DNA from: Bemisia tabaci
Taxonomy: Eukaryota > Arthropoda > Insecta > Hemiptera > Aleyrodidae
Length of the DNA stretch: 64,000 bases
Direction of reading: 5' to 3'
Assembly: GCF_918797505.1 (NCBI RefSeq)
Contig: NC_092801.1
Location: 18,847,731 to 18,911,730 of the forward strand
Shown here: positions 1 through 10,191 of the stretch, in pieces
Layout of the letters: every line of letters starts with the position of its first letter
Position numbering within the stretch: the first letter of the stretch is position 1
Made by a program: the position numbers and the translations under genes
Notes under the pieces: generated by a model
The model's database searches: none
What the model saw: only the letters and a program-made list of their open reading frames with translations
What the model was told of the DNA's origin: nothing

Positions 1-1895
1 CGAGCGAAAATATTGCGTCAAAATTTCCGGCGAATGAAGATAATCCGCGGAAATTGTTTAGAAAAACTGTATTTGCCTTTCGTAACAAGAATGATTAAAA
101 ATAAGACATTAGTTGAGGTCTGCAACGTTGCAGTCGGAGCTAAATACGCTTCCTTACGCGTGTAGGAAAGGATATTTGAACTCGTTCACGGCAGGCGCAG
201 TGATACGACTATTCGACCACGGGTGTAAGCATGTTGCTGCCAGACGGATTGAAGGCGCGCCACACTCCAGCAATTACTCGTGTCCCGTCCCGTGCGATCT
301 CCCTGGCTGGCGCGCCGCTAAAATCGCCGCAAAGGGAGGACCGCACGTCATTATCCTTGACTCTCCGTCCCGTTTTTACCACAATTTGAGTGGGAAAGTT
401 TCCCTAAATTGTAACGATTCAGAATCTCGGATTGGGTTTATTAAATTCATTTTTTTAAAATGAAGTATGAAACGAGCGAAAATATTGTGTCAAAATTTCC
501 GGCGACTGAAGATAATCCGCGGAAATTGTTTAGAAAAACTGTATTTGCCTTTCGTAACAAGAATTATTAAAAATAAGACATTAGTTGAGGTCTGCAACGT
601 TGCAGTCGGAGCTAAATACGCTTCCTTACGCGTGGAGGAAAGGATATTTAAACTCATTCACGGCAGGCGCAGTGATACGACTATTCGACCACGGGTGTAA
701 GCATGTCGCTGCCAGCCGGATTGAAGGCGCGCCACACTCCAGCAAGTACTCGGGTCCCGTCCCGTGCGATCTCCCTAGCTGGCGCGCCGCTAAAATCGCC
801 GCGAAGGGAGGACTGCACGTCATTATCCTTTACTCTCTGTCCCGTTTTTACCACAATTTGAGTGAGAAAGGTTCCCTAAATTGTAACGATTCAGAATCTC
901 GGATTGGGTTTATTAAATTCATTTTTTTAAAATGAGGTATGAAACGAGCGAAAATATTGCGTCAAAATTTCCGGCGACTGAAGATAATCCGCGGAAATTG
1001 TTTAGAAAAACTGTATTTGCCTTTCGTAACAAGAATGATTAAAAATAAGACATTAGTTGAGGTCTGCAACGTTGCAGTCGGAGCTAAATACGCTTCCTTA
1101 CGCGTGTAGGAAAGGATATTTGAACTCGTTCACGGCAGGCGCAGTGATACGACTATTCGACCACGGGTGTAAGCATGTTGCTGCAAGCCGGATTGAAGGC
1201 GCGCCACACTCCAGCAATTACTCGTGTCCCGTCCCGTGCGATCTCCCTGGCTGGCGCGCCGCTAAAATCGCCGCAAAGGGAGGACTGCACGTCATTATCC
1301 TTGACTCTCCGTCCCGTTTTTACCACAATTTGAGTGAGAAAGTATCCCTAAATTGTAACGATTCAGAATCTCGGATTTGGTTTATTAAATTCATTTTTTT
1401 TAAAATGAAGTATGAAACGAGCGAAAATATTGCGTCAAAATTTCCGGCGACTGAAGAAAATCCGCGGAAATTGTTTAGAAAAACTGTATTTGACTTTCGT
1501 AATAAGAATGATTAAAAATAAGACATTAGTTGAGGTCTACAACGTTGCAGTCGGAGCTAAATACGCTTCCTTACGCGTGTAGGAAAGGATATTTGAACTC
1601 ATTCACGGCAGGCGCAGTGATACGACTATTCGACCACGGGTGTAAGCATGTTGCTGCCAGCCGGATTGACGGCGCGCCACACTCCAGCAATTACTCGGGT
1701 CCCGTCCCGTGCGATCTCCCTGGCTGGCGCGCCGCTAAAATCGCCGCAAAGGGAGGACTGCACGTCATTATCCTTGACTCTCTGTCCCGTTTTTACCAAA
1801 ATTTGAGTGAGAAAGTATCCCTAAATTGTAACGATTCAGAATCTCGGATTGGGTTTATTAAATTCATTTTTTTAAAATGAGGTATAAAAGGACCG
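1..1895. repeat. 472-bp tandem satellite array (about 4 copies, left end outside window)
   Basis: Four consecutive units align head to tail with a period of 472-473 bases. The landmark GTTGAGGTCTGCAACGTTGC recurs at about 113, 585, 1057 and 1530, with few mismatches. A fifth unit starts near 1880 and breaks off about 15-20 bases later. The array is cut by the window edge, so its true copy number is unknown. Each unit holds a 116-codon open frame, but most differences between copies change the amino acid, so I treat the frame as chance. If OSBPL9 extends left as inferred, the array lies in its first intron. Confidence 0.95.
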
Positions 1896-1908
1896 AAAAT
1901 ATTGCGTT

Positions 1909-2036
1909 AAAAGACAGCATTGAAATTAGTTACGTTCTTCCGTGAAGGAACAACGATGTGTGAATGATTTTCTTCAAATTTTTCGAATAATTTTGTTTGC
2001 AATTTACTGCAATGCTTTAAATCCCCGAGTTCCAAA
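1909..2036. repeat. Dispersed repeat copy, nearly identical to 54880-55015
   Basis: A stretch beginning GACAGCATTGAAATTAG, right after the satellite ends, matches about 130 bases near 54880 with only scattered differences. It contains no protein gene that I recognise. In both places it lies beside a copy of the foldback element, to its left here and to its right at 54.9 kb, which suggests the two repeats travel together or prefer the same sites. Confidence 0.8.
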
Positions 2037-2077
2037 AAAGGGAAACAAAAAGGTCCCCAAAAGCTCTCTTTCAAGGT

Positions 2078-2426
2078 CACACTATTCTGAGAGTCCACCT
2101 CTACAGCAAGACAAACTCTCCATGCAAAGATAGGGATCAAATACACTAGAAGGGTTGCCGTGTTTTCAGTTTCGGCGTCCCCGAATAAAGTGGCAGCCCT
2201 GTCAATGTATTTGCTCCGTATCTTCGCATGGAGAGTTTGTCTTGATGTAGAGGTGGACTCTCAGGATAGCGTGGGATATCCCCTCCATTTTGGCCTCAAC
2301 TTGAGAGCTTTTTTTGAGCTTGGGAGTTGATTTCAGAGAAAACCAGTTGCACCATCGTGTTTCGCGCGAACTTTTACACAAGAATCAACAGTCAAATCGC
2401 AAATTCCTCACACATGCAACATCTCC
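2078..2426. mobile_element. Foldback element copy, left arm truncated
   Basis: The right arm (2192-2426) is full length and matches the right arm of the complete foldback at 54232-54731. The left arm is represented only by its inner 82 bases (2078-2159). The two arms pair around a short loop, so the copy still forms a hairpin. No coding capacity is seen; this is a non-autonomous palindromic element. Confidence 0.85.
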
Positions 2427-2454
2427 ATTATGTTGGCGATTTCTCCTTTAAGTT

Positions 2455-2742
2455 CCTGAAAATATCAAGGAAAAAGATTCACATCTTCCCGCAAAAATGA
2501 ACATTTTACGGCAGCAAATGTGGCAACTCTCGAACGTTCATACGGCGTTCTTCCTCAGCACGGCCAGTGGCGTGGCGTGAATTGCGATATATCGATTGGT
2601 TTGTCATTTAAACGTATGGTAAAGAATCGATTGTTATGGTGTTCGCTGCGAACACCCTGTTTATCGATCCTTATCCATAGGTTTAAATGACATATCAATC
2701 GATATATCGCAATTCACGCCACGCCACTGAGCACGGCAGTTT
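2455..2742. mobile_element. Partial family-B element (ends TGCCGTGCTAAGGAAG), split by a hAT MITE
   Basis: The terminus CTTCCTCAGCACGGCAG is the inverted end of the element seen intact at 44151-44402. It is interrupted after AGCACGGC by the hAT-type MITE at 2565-2729. Only the right part of the family-B copy can be recognised. Confidence 0.7.
2565..2729. mobile_element. hAT-type palindromic MITE, copy 1
   Basis: A 165-bp element whose two ends are inverted copies of CAGTGGCGTGGCGTG, with GTGTTCGCTGCGAACAC at its centre. It is flanked on both sides by the 8-bp duplication AGCACGGC (2557-2564 and 2730-2737). An 8-bp target duplication and CAGNGG ends are hallmarks of the hAT superfamily. Three more copies occur in this window. 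Confidence 0.95.
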
Positions 2743-2924
2743 CATTCCTGCGCGGCTCCTGCCCGACGCGGCAGCTCGTGGACTCCTTGATGGATCGTTT
2801 TCGAGAAACCCTCCTGGAAATTCGAACACCGACGTCCTGCAAAGAGGAGTGACGGGAAACGATTTATGCCCCGGTTGAGTGATCTTTGAACCGCGAGATG
2901 GCATCGTTGTGGTGGTCAGAGCCG

Positions 2925-3072
2925 AGGAGCGCAGGGGTTAAAGAGACACGGGGGAATACGCCGCGCGGTTGGCTCCGGTGCGAATCGAACAGGGTTCCAG
3001 GAGCGCAGGGGTTAAAGAGACACGGGGGAATACGCCGCGCGGTTGGCTCCGGTGCGAATCGAACAGGGTTCC
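2925..3072. repeat. 74-bp tandem duplication
   Basis: Two copies of a 74-base unit starting AGGAGCGCAGGGGTTAAAG lie head to tail (2925-2998 and 2999-3072). A third related stretch begins at about 3432, where the sequence after the unit (to about 3180) is repeated at 3432-3577. The text resembles a tRNA-derived region only loosely, and I do not call a tRNA. Confidence 0.85.
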
Positions 3073-3203
3073 CGCCAAAAACAATCGGAAAGTTTCCTGG
3101 ATTACGTAGAGGGAACACGCGGGGACGAGGGCTACACCGATAAAAAAAGTGTGCTCTTTGATGCTTGATTCTTGTAGATGAGCTAAAAATAATAAGAACT
3201 GCA

Positions 3204-3432
3204 CACTTGAAAAAAAACACATTTAATCTAGAGTCCAGACTCTTGAAAACATTGACAAGGAATAGGACTCATGATTCAATCAGATTTAAGCTTAAATTAG
3301 AAGGAAATCCGCTCAAATTAAGAGGCTTGGTTCTTGATTTAAGCTAGATTCTGATTAAATCAAGAGTACTTTTTCTTGTCGATTTTTTAAGACTCTAGAC
3401 TCTAGATCCGATGTGTGTTTTTTTTTCCAGTG
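3204..3432. mobile_element. CACTGGAAAA palindromic MITE (family D), copy 1
   Basis: A 229-bp near-palindrome with ends CACTTGAAAAAAAA and TTTTTTTTCCAGTG, flanked by a CA dinucleotide on both sides. The interior contains complementary runs such as GATTCAATCAGATTTAAGC. It is inserted between two copies of a local direct repeat. No coding capacity. Confidence 0.88.
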
Positions 3433-3577
3433 CACGCGGTTGGCTCCGGTGCAAATCGAAAGGGTTCCCGCCGAAAAAAATCGAAAAGTTTCCTGGATTA
3501 CATAGAGGGAACACACGGGGACGAGGGCTACACCGATAAAGAAAAGTGTGTTCTTTGATGCTTGATTCTCGTAGATA

Positions 3578-3816
3578 CACTGGAAAAAAGCACATTGTAT
3601 GTAGAGTTCAGACTCTTAAAAACATTGACAAGAAAAAGTACGCTTGATTCAATCAGAATCTGGCTTAAATCAAGAACCAAGCATCTTAATCTAAGCGGAT
3701 TTCGTTTTGATTCAAGCAAAAATCAGATTGAATCAAGAGTATTTTTTCTTGTCAATGTTTTCAAGAGCCTGGACTCTAGATCCAATGTGTTTTTTTTTTT
3801 TTTTTTTTTTCCAGTG
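3578..3816. mobile_element. CACTGGAAAA palindromic MITE (family D), copy 2
   Basis: A 239-bp near-palindrome with CACTGGAAAAAAG and TTTTTTCCAGTG ends and flanking TA dinucleotides (3576-3577 and 3817-3818). Comparing the flanks with the uninterrupted relative at 3170-3200 shows the empty site, which supports a TA duplication. The TA duplication suggests a Tc1/mariner-type mobilising enzyme. Confidence 0.9.
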
Positions 3817-3839
3817 TAAGCTAAAAATAATAAGACCTG

Positions 3840-4520
3840 CAGGGCCGGATTTACCTACTTGCAGCCCATGGGCCGCCTTTAGTTTGCCGCCCCCTACTCA
3901 TTCGTTTTGAAACATCAATAAAAACCATCAAGTGAACGTGCCGGAGGAGAAGGGGGTGTGTCCACAAGACGCGTTTACTCGTGTGAGGCACATTTTTTAT
4001 GAAAACCGTGTCAACACTAGCAAAGTTTCACGGAAATTTGCGCGAAAGTTAAGTTCCGTAAACTTATCTCTACGTGGACAAGGCCTTCCATTTCTAAGAA
4101 GTGAACGAAAAAATTATTAAATGACAAACATAAATGTGGTTTAATAATTTTAACTTCCGCCGTCGCGCCGCGCTGACCGCAGTTTGTTTGTCGCAATGCG
4201 TGAAGTATTCATGCAGTCTTGTAGGCGCTATGCGGTTCGCGCTGACCGCAGTGTATTTGACGCAATGCGTGAAGTATTCATGGAGTCTTGTAGGCGCTAA
4301 TATACGTTACATGCCGACCGCCACCCCGCGCCGAGAGCTTCTCTTTTTTATCTCAAGTCCTCGTCATCATTGCTCTCAGCACCTCGCCGCTCCAGGCCGG
4401 ATTGCGTGTTTGGTTTCTCTCTTAACTCGACTGATTAAGGGTGATGTCTCTTGTATTACTGAAAGACGGCAAAATTAGAAATTACTATACTCTCAGGAAA
4501 TGAGAGATTTTGTAGCCTTT
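3840..4520. repeat. Long dispersed repeat with internal minisatellite, copy 1
   Basis: Starts with GGGCCGGATTTACCTACTTG and is colinear with 42570-43320, about 0.7 kb of clear similarity. Both copies carry an internal tandem unit of about 65-72 bases (containing CGCAATGCGTGAAGTATTCA): two units here and three in the other copy. A third fragment lies on the opposite strand at about 11440-11510. The second copy ends in a short TAAA-type tail, so a retroposed origin is possible. No protein is recognised. Confidence 0.85.
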
Positions 4521-4647
4521 TCTCGTTTGTAATTTTTTTTTTCAAAAACCGATTTTTTTTTAACCTACATTTACGAAATTGCAAAATTTGCCGCCAATTG
4601 ATTTCGACGAAACATTTTCGTTATATCTTCTTTCTCAAACAGAGAGA

Positions 4648-4650
<3 letters not shown>

Positions 4651-4693
<43 letters not shown>
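4651..4693 (+). repeat. Poly-A tract, 43 bases
   Basis: An uninterrupted run of A. The flanks (4560-5260) contain two weakly similar segments and no gene that I recognise. Confidence 0.95.
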
Positions 4694-4695
<2 letters not shown>

Positions 4696-5725
4696 TAAAC
4701 TTGGTTTGTGGTTCTGAAATCGGTTGAGAAACACATTTTTTCTTAAATATTGGTGAAAACGCGGCAAAGACTGAGGAATTATAACGCGTCGTCCTAATTT
4801 GGCGCTGATGTTGGCATCGCGCCAACCACGGAATGGAACGCGGTCAAATCATCTTCAAAGCGCGACGCGCCTTCAATCCGCCAAGCTGCAATATGCCTAC
4901 ATCCGTGCTCGAATAGTTATCTCGTTACGCCTGCCGAGAGTGAATTCAAAGGTCGACCGCTTCACGCGGAAAAAAAACGTAGGTATTATTCTCCGATAAC
5001 AACGTTACTCACTACTCTTAACGTCTTATTTCTCATCAAAGATTTTTCGAAAACCACGCACAGATTTGCTGAACATTTTCCGAAATGATCTCAAATAGAA
5101 GCACAGGCGGCGCGATATTTTCAGTTTTTTCTATTTTCTTTTTCAAAAAAAAAAAAAAATTGATTAAACACGGTTCAAGTTTCTGATGCGATTAAGTTAT
5201 ATGCTAAAAACGGGGCAGATGGTCAAGAATAATGACTCATCGTCCTAGTTTTGCGCCAACGATGCAGCATGTTTTCTATAATCCTTTGGTTTCAACCTTC
5301 AAAAGTAGTGCTACTATGACTATCCTGAACAACTGACCCACTATGTCAGCACAATGTCCCTGGACGACAGTCTCGTCCCAGCCGATTCAGAATCCTTAGT
5401 TTAGAACCCTCCGATGGATGTATTATGGTTAAGAAAAAAACTTCGGAGATTTTTCGCAGTCAACGTCTCCTCGAGGCGGGGTTCTCACGGTTCTGCGACT
5501 TTGCGCGGGAAAATAAACAAGTAAAAACCGATTATTTACACGGAAGTAAGGTAATAATCGAAGACAATTAACAATTAAACAAACGCGAACAATCTAGTGA
5601 ACAGCTCGATTTCCTTTCGTTCCTTCTTTCTCTCTCAGTCTGTCTCAGATCTCAGAGTCCAGTCAATAATTCACGAAAGAACGTAACTACATTTCAATGT
5701 TGCCAAATTTCCCCACATACACCTT

Positions 5726-6960
5726 GCATTTTTACCAGGAGAATCTTGAAAAATTCTGACTAAAAATTTTACTGATTTTTCTTCTGTTCTCGTACAAAAA
5801 TCGGAGGAATTTCGGGCCAAAATTGCGCATGCCTATTCTTGTAAAACACTGGATTGTTTGAATAAATTTTGCAATCTTGGAATGAAGTTACGTTCATTCG
5901 TCGGGAAAACGACTGACTTGCCCCGACTTCGCAAGTAGAACTCTTCCCTAGGACGATCTCACGAAAACGTCCATTGCATTTTGCATTTTTACCAGGAGAA
6001 TCTTGAAAAATTCTGACTAAAAATTTCACTGATTTTTCTTCTGTTCATACGTGCAAAAATCAGAAAAATTTTGGACCGAAATTGCGCATGCCTATTCTTG
6101 TAAAACACTGGATTGTTTGAATAAATTTTGCAATCTTGGAATGAAGTTACGTTCATTCGTCGGGAAAACGACTGACTTGCCCGACTTCGCAAGTAGAACT
6201 CTTCCCTAGGACGATCTCACGAAAACGTCCATTGCATTTTGCATTTTTACCAGGAGAATCTTGAAAAATTCTGACTAAAAATTTCACTGATTTTTCTTCT
6301 GTTCATGCGTGCAAAAATCAGAAAAATTTTGGACCGAAATTGCGCATGCCTATTCTTGTAAAACACTGGATTGTTTGAATAAATTTTGCAATCTTGGAAT
6401 GAAGTTACGTTCATTCGTCGGGAAAACGACTGACTTGCCCCGACTTCGCAAGTAGAACTCTTCCCTAGGACGATCTCACGAAAACGTCCATTGCATTTTG
6501 CATTTTTACCAGGAGAATCTTGAAAAATTCTGACTAAAAATTTCACTGATTTTTCTTCTGTTCATACGTGCAAAAATCAGAAAAATTTTGGACCGAAATT
6601 GCGCATGCCTATTCTTGTAAAACACTGGATTGTTTGAATAAATTTTGCAATCTTGGAATGAAGTTACGTTCATTCGTCGGGAAAACGACTGACTTGCCCC
6701 GACTTCGCAAGTAGAACTCTTCCCTAGGACGATCTCACGAAAACGTCCATTGCATTTTGCATTTTTACCAGGAGAATCTTGAAAAATTCTGACTAAAAAT
6801 TTCACTGATTTTTCTTCTGTTCATACGTGCAAAAATCAGAAAAATTTTGGACCGAAATTACGCATGCCTATTTTCGTAAAACATTGAATTGTTTGAATAA
6901 ATTTTGCAATCTTGGAATGAAGTTACGTTTCTTTGTCCGGGGGGCGACGACTTGTCCTAA
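5726..6960. repeat. 259-bp tandem satellite array (about 4.7 copies)
   Basis: GCATTTTTACCAGGAGAATC recurs at 5726, 5983, 6241, 6500 and 6759, giving a period of 257-259 bases. The central copies are nearly identical. The last copy diverges from about 6860 onward and fades near 6960. The 99-codon frames seen on the minus strand merely follow the repeat. The segment AGAACTCTTCCCTAGGACG of the unit has a diverged relative near 7180. Confidence 0.95.
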
Positions 6961-7004
6961 CTTCACTGAAAACAAAAGTTACGGCTATATATAGACGTAC
7001 CTAC

Positions 7005-7112
7005 CGTCCGTTCCGGGCTCAGAGGCCGAAACTTCCGGGTGCTGGAGCCGTAGCTTGGATTTTTCTGGGTGCTACGCCTGGAAATTTCGGCCTCTGAACC
7101 CGGAAAGCGACG
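7005..7112. repeat. Short inverted repeat rich in CCGAAA words
   Basis: The text around 7007-7040 (CCGTTCCGGGCTCAGAGGCC) pairs with 7088-7112 (GGCCTCTGAACCCGGAAAGC). It could form a hairpin of about 30 bp. It may be a small MITE remnant. The rest of 6960-7670 holds only AT-rich text with diverged family-C-like words. Confidence 0.6.
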
Positions 7113-7772
7113 GTATTACGGTATATCAATAAAGGCCGTAAGTCCACGACCGGAATTTTTTTTCAGTGTCCGAAAGTGGAACTCTTCCCTGGGACAACTC
7201 TCACGAAAACGTTCCGTGGAAACAAGTTCATGTTCACAGTACTGCCATTTCCCGAAATTCATTCTGAAATTCGGAACGTTTCAAATAACCGGAGCTTTTC
7301 CCGGAATTTTCAGCTATTTTCGGAATTTCCTCGAAATTTGCGGTTTTTCGTCAGTTTGACTATTTATTTGATCAAAGGGACTTTTTGATCAAAGACAATC
7401 TTCGGAACTACACCCGGGCGTATTTCGGACTTTTTCCCGAGAATTTTTGAAAAAATCGGAATTTTTCTCGGAACTCCAGCAAATCGGAATATGTTTCCAG
7501 AAATCGGAATTATTTCGGAATCTTTTGATAAAATAAAATGGCAGCACTGATGTTCAAGAGACAGGACAGGGATGCAGAAAGTTCCTCGGCCTACACAATT
7601 TTGAGCAATCAGGAGCCTACACACTATTACATTACGCGATCGCAGTAATTTTTTTAAAATACAATGCGGTCGCAATATTTTTCTTCAAATTCGATGTATC
7701 CGCAGTCATTTTCTCAAAAATTCAATACTTCTACGATACATTCTCCAGAATTCAACAAATTATTAACAACAA

Positions 7773-7773
<1 letters not shown>

Positions 7774-7808
<35 letters not shown>
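7774..7808 (+). repeat. Poly-A tract, 35 bases
   Basis: An uninterrupted A run. The surrounding region 7400-8190 contains no gene that I recognise. Confidence 0.93.
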
Positions 7809-7809
<1 letters not shown>

Positions 7810-8190
7810 CATACACAATTATTTTTCCATTTTTCCTCAGCCTACACATTGGTCGAGCGACCGATCGGTCGCTGGTTCGGGAACATTCTGCACCCCTGAG
7901 ACAGGGATACTTGTTCGGAATCAATTCGAGATTGGAGCCGAGGCAAACTCGACGAAATTAAGAGGACGCCACGAAATGCTCGAGTGATTCGTCTCGAACT
8001 GCCCAGATCCCGGTTAATAAGCGTTAATAAGTCGAGCGCGACTTTGCTTCTCCTCCTCGCGTCTCCGTTTTAGTCTAATTAAAAGCAAACACGCGTCGGG
8101 AGTTCGGGACAGACTCCGACGAAACATGACCCACAGGCAACGAAGCTCGACACTCGACAGACGCACCGAGGTCGCTCATGACGATGTTCA

Positions 8191-8850
8191 CCTGACCGAG
8201 TATGATCCGGTAACCACGGACCACGGGATCTCCTCTCCGGGAGTATTAAGTAACATCCCAGGGAAAATGCGGCAACTCTACCTTGGAAAAAACGTGATTT
8301 TAAACAATTTCTTAAGCAGGGTGTCTACTAAAACAGGCTGGTCAAAAATAAGTACTTTTACAGTGCTTTTTCAGTACATTCTCGAGATATTCAGTACTAG
8401 AGTCCCTTTATACTAAGAGTCAAGACAATGTGAATCCATTTCTGATTGGTTCCCTTATTTTAGACCTTCAGAGTGTCACAAACAGGAATAAAGATTACAA
8501 TTTCAACGAGTGCAAAGATTATAATCTGGAATGGACCAGGGAATTAAGGGTTCGGCAAGGAACAAACGGAATGAGAGAAGGAACGGAGAAAGGAATTTGA
8601 GAATGGTCCGATCAAAGATTACAAAAACGTTCAATTTCTGTAATCTTTATTCCCGTTTGTGACTCCATGAAGGGTGTTGTCTTGACTCTCAGTATAAAGG
8701 GACTCTAACCTGACCGAGTATGATCCGGTAACCACGGACCACGGGATCTTCTCTCCAGGAGTATTAAGTAACATCCCAGGGAAAATGCGGCAACTCTACC
8801 TCGGAAAAAACGTGATTTTAAACAATTTCTTAAGGAGGGTGTCTACTACA
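8191..8850. repeat. Local direct duplication of about 140 bp with an intervening palindrome
   Basis: The segment starting CCTGACCGAGTATGATCCGG at about 8191-8332 recurs at about 8709-8850 with only a few differences. Between the copies lie a truncated family-C element and a palindrome. The palindrome's ends, TAGAGTCCCTTTATACT (8397) and AGTATAAAGGGACTCTA (8708), are inverted copies. The layout suggests a tandem duplication of about 518 bp. Confidence 0.85.
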
Positions 8851-9344
8851 CTGAAAAAAAAAGTTCTGCTCACAGGGCTCCTGCATTTCTTTTGGAACAG
8901 TCACAGAAGCTTCCGTTATGAGGACAGAGTGATCTGTTCCTACAACCTAAGTTCTGTTCTCACAACAGAAAAATTCTCTAAGTGAAACAAAGAAACTGCA
9001 GGAGCCCTGCACTGAAAAAAAAAGTAGCTTGGATCAAGCATGATCATTCTTGAATTTGCCGCCAAGAATTTTCTTTATCTTGCTTTAAGCTGACTTTTTC
9101 TTGATTCAAGAAAAATAATGCTTGGGTTAAGCAAAAAAGTAGCTTATATTAACCAGCAAAATTCTTAATTTAAGAAGAAATACTTCTTGGAGGCAAATTT
9201 AAGATTCTTTTTTACTTTCTCGCGCCCTTAGGGTAGAGAGGAAGTATTGTCATCTTCCAAGAAGAAAAAAAGTTGGAATTTCATCATTTTTTCCAGTGTG
9301 TGAACAGAAGGTTCTGTCATCAGCACCATCTATTTTTTTCTGTG
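8849..9344. mobile_element. CACTGAAAAA-type MITE inserted in family C
   Basis: Ends CACTGAAAAAAAAAGTTCTG and TTTTTTTCTGTG, flanked by TA on both sides (8847-8848, 9345-9346). Its arms contain complementary copies of ACAGGGCTCCTGCA. It is itself interrupted at 9010 by a second element of the same style. Confidence 0.85.
9010..9298. mobile_element. CACTGAAAAA-type MITE, innermost of three nested elements
   Basis: A 289-bp element with ends CACTGAAAAAAAAAGTAGC and TTTTTTCCAGTG. It is flanked by TG dinucleotides (9008-9009, 9299-9300). Removing it restores the pairing partner of the outer element's arm. The interior is rich in CTTGATTCAAG-like words. Confidence 0.85.
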
Positions 9345-10191
9345 TAAAACAGGCTGGTCGAAAATAAACACTTTTACAGTACTTTTTCAGTACATTCTCG
9401 AGATATTCACAATCAGTACCTCCTCCAACAGAAAAATTCCGTTCTCGTTCAGTACCTACATTTGACGAAATTAGAAAAATTTCAAAAATTTGAAATTGCG
9501 ATAAAAATGACAAATTTGAAAAAAAATCCGGACCTTTATGCGGAATTTCCGCATTTTTTCAGTACTTCCGGGCCGCCCTTAAAATTCAGTGCTATTACCG
9601 GACTTAGAATTCCCGGAATTCCCAGCTATTTTCGGAATTTCGAGGTTTTTTCTCGGTTTGGCCGATTCTGTGAATCAAATTTGACGATTTTTCGTTCAAA
9701 TTAGGATGTTAACCTGAATCTGGGCTATTTTCAGTGTTCTCTCCTGGAACTTTAGAAAAATCGGAATTTTTCTAAACCCCGGCATCTTTTGTAAAATAAA
9801 ATGGCGGCACTGCAAGGCAAGGACAGAAAAACATACCCTTTCGTGGTAACGCTTCAGGGACATAGGGAGACAAGGAAGCTGCAACAGAAGCAGCAGAACC
9901 AAAAAGTAATTTCCCGGATCCGTTGCGAGCGGGGTTACAAGCGATCCGTCAAGTGTCCGAGACCGAGAAAATGAGAATCTTTTTTCCCACACTGCCCTGG
10001 TCCTGGACTCCTGGCTGATGGTTCAAACAGTTCACAGGGCACGTGCGAGGTGGTGATCCAAGAGTGGAGTCCATCAAAGTTTCCTCGTCGCCATAGCACG
10101 CCGATCGAGGCAACTTTCGCAGTCTTTGCGATATAAAAATCTGGCAACCTCAATCTTGACGCTTCGGCTCAGCTATAGCAAATTGCTAATA

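Larger units (their letters stand above)
8836..9615. mobile_element. Family-C element carrying a nested insertion
   Basis: Begins AGGGTGTCTACTA at 8836, is interrupted at 8849, and resumes at 9347 with AAACAGGCTGGTCGAAAATA. It then runs through the typical TTTCAGTACTTCCGG words. The expected right end GTAGACACCCTG is missing, so the copy is truncated near 9615. Confidence 0.8.

Noticed and set aside
113..1880. Repeated 116-codon open frames in the satellite as a tandem gene family
   Set aside because: Substitutions between copies are mostly amino-acid changing, no domain is recognisable, and the frame follows the repeat unit.
2925..3090. tRNA-like segment (GTTCGATTCGCACC on the minus strand)
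   Set aside because: No acceptor or anticodon stem could be formed and no matching A box is seen; at most a weak resemblance.
5769..6805. Repeated 86-99 codon frames on the minus strand
   Set aside because: They only mirror the 259-bp satellite; no start context, splice sites or known domain.
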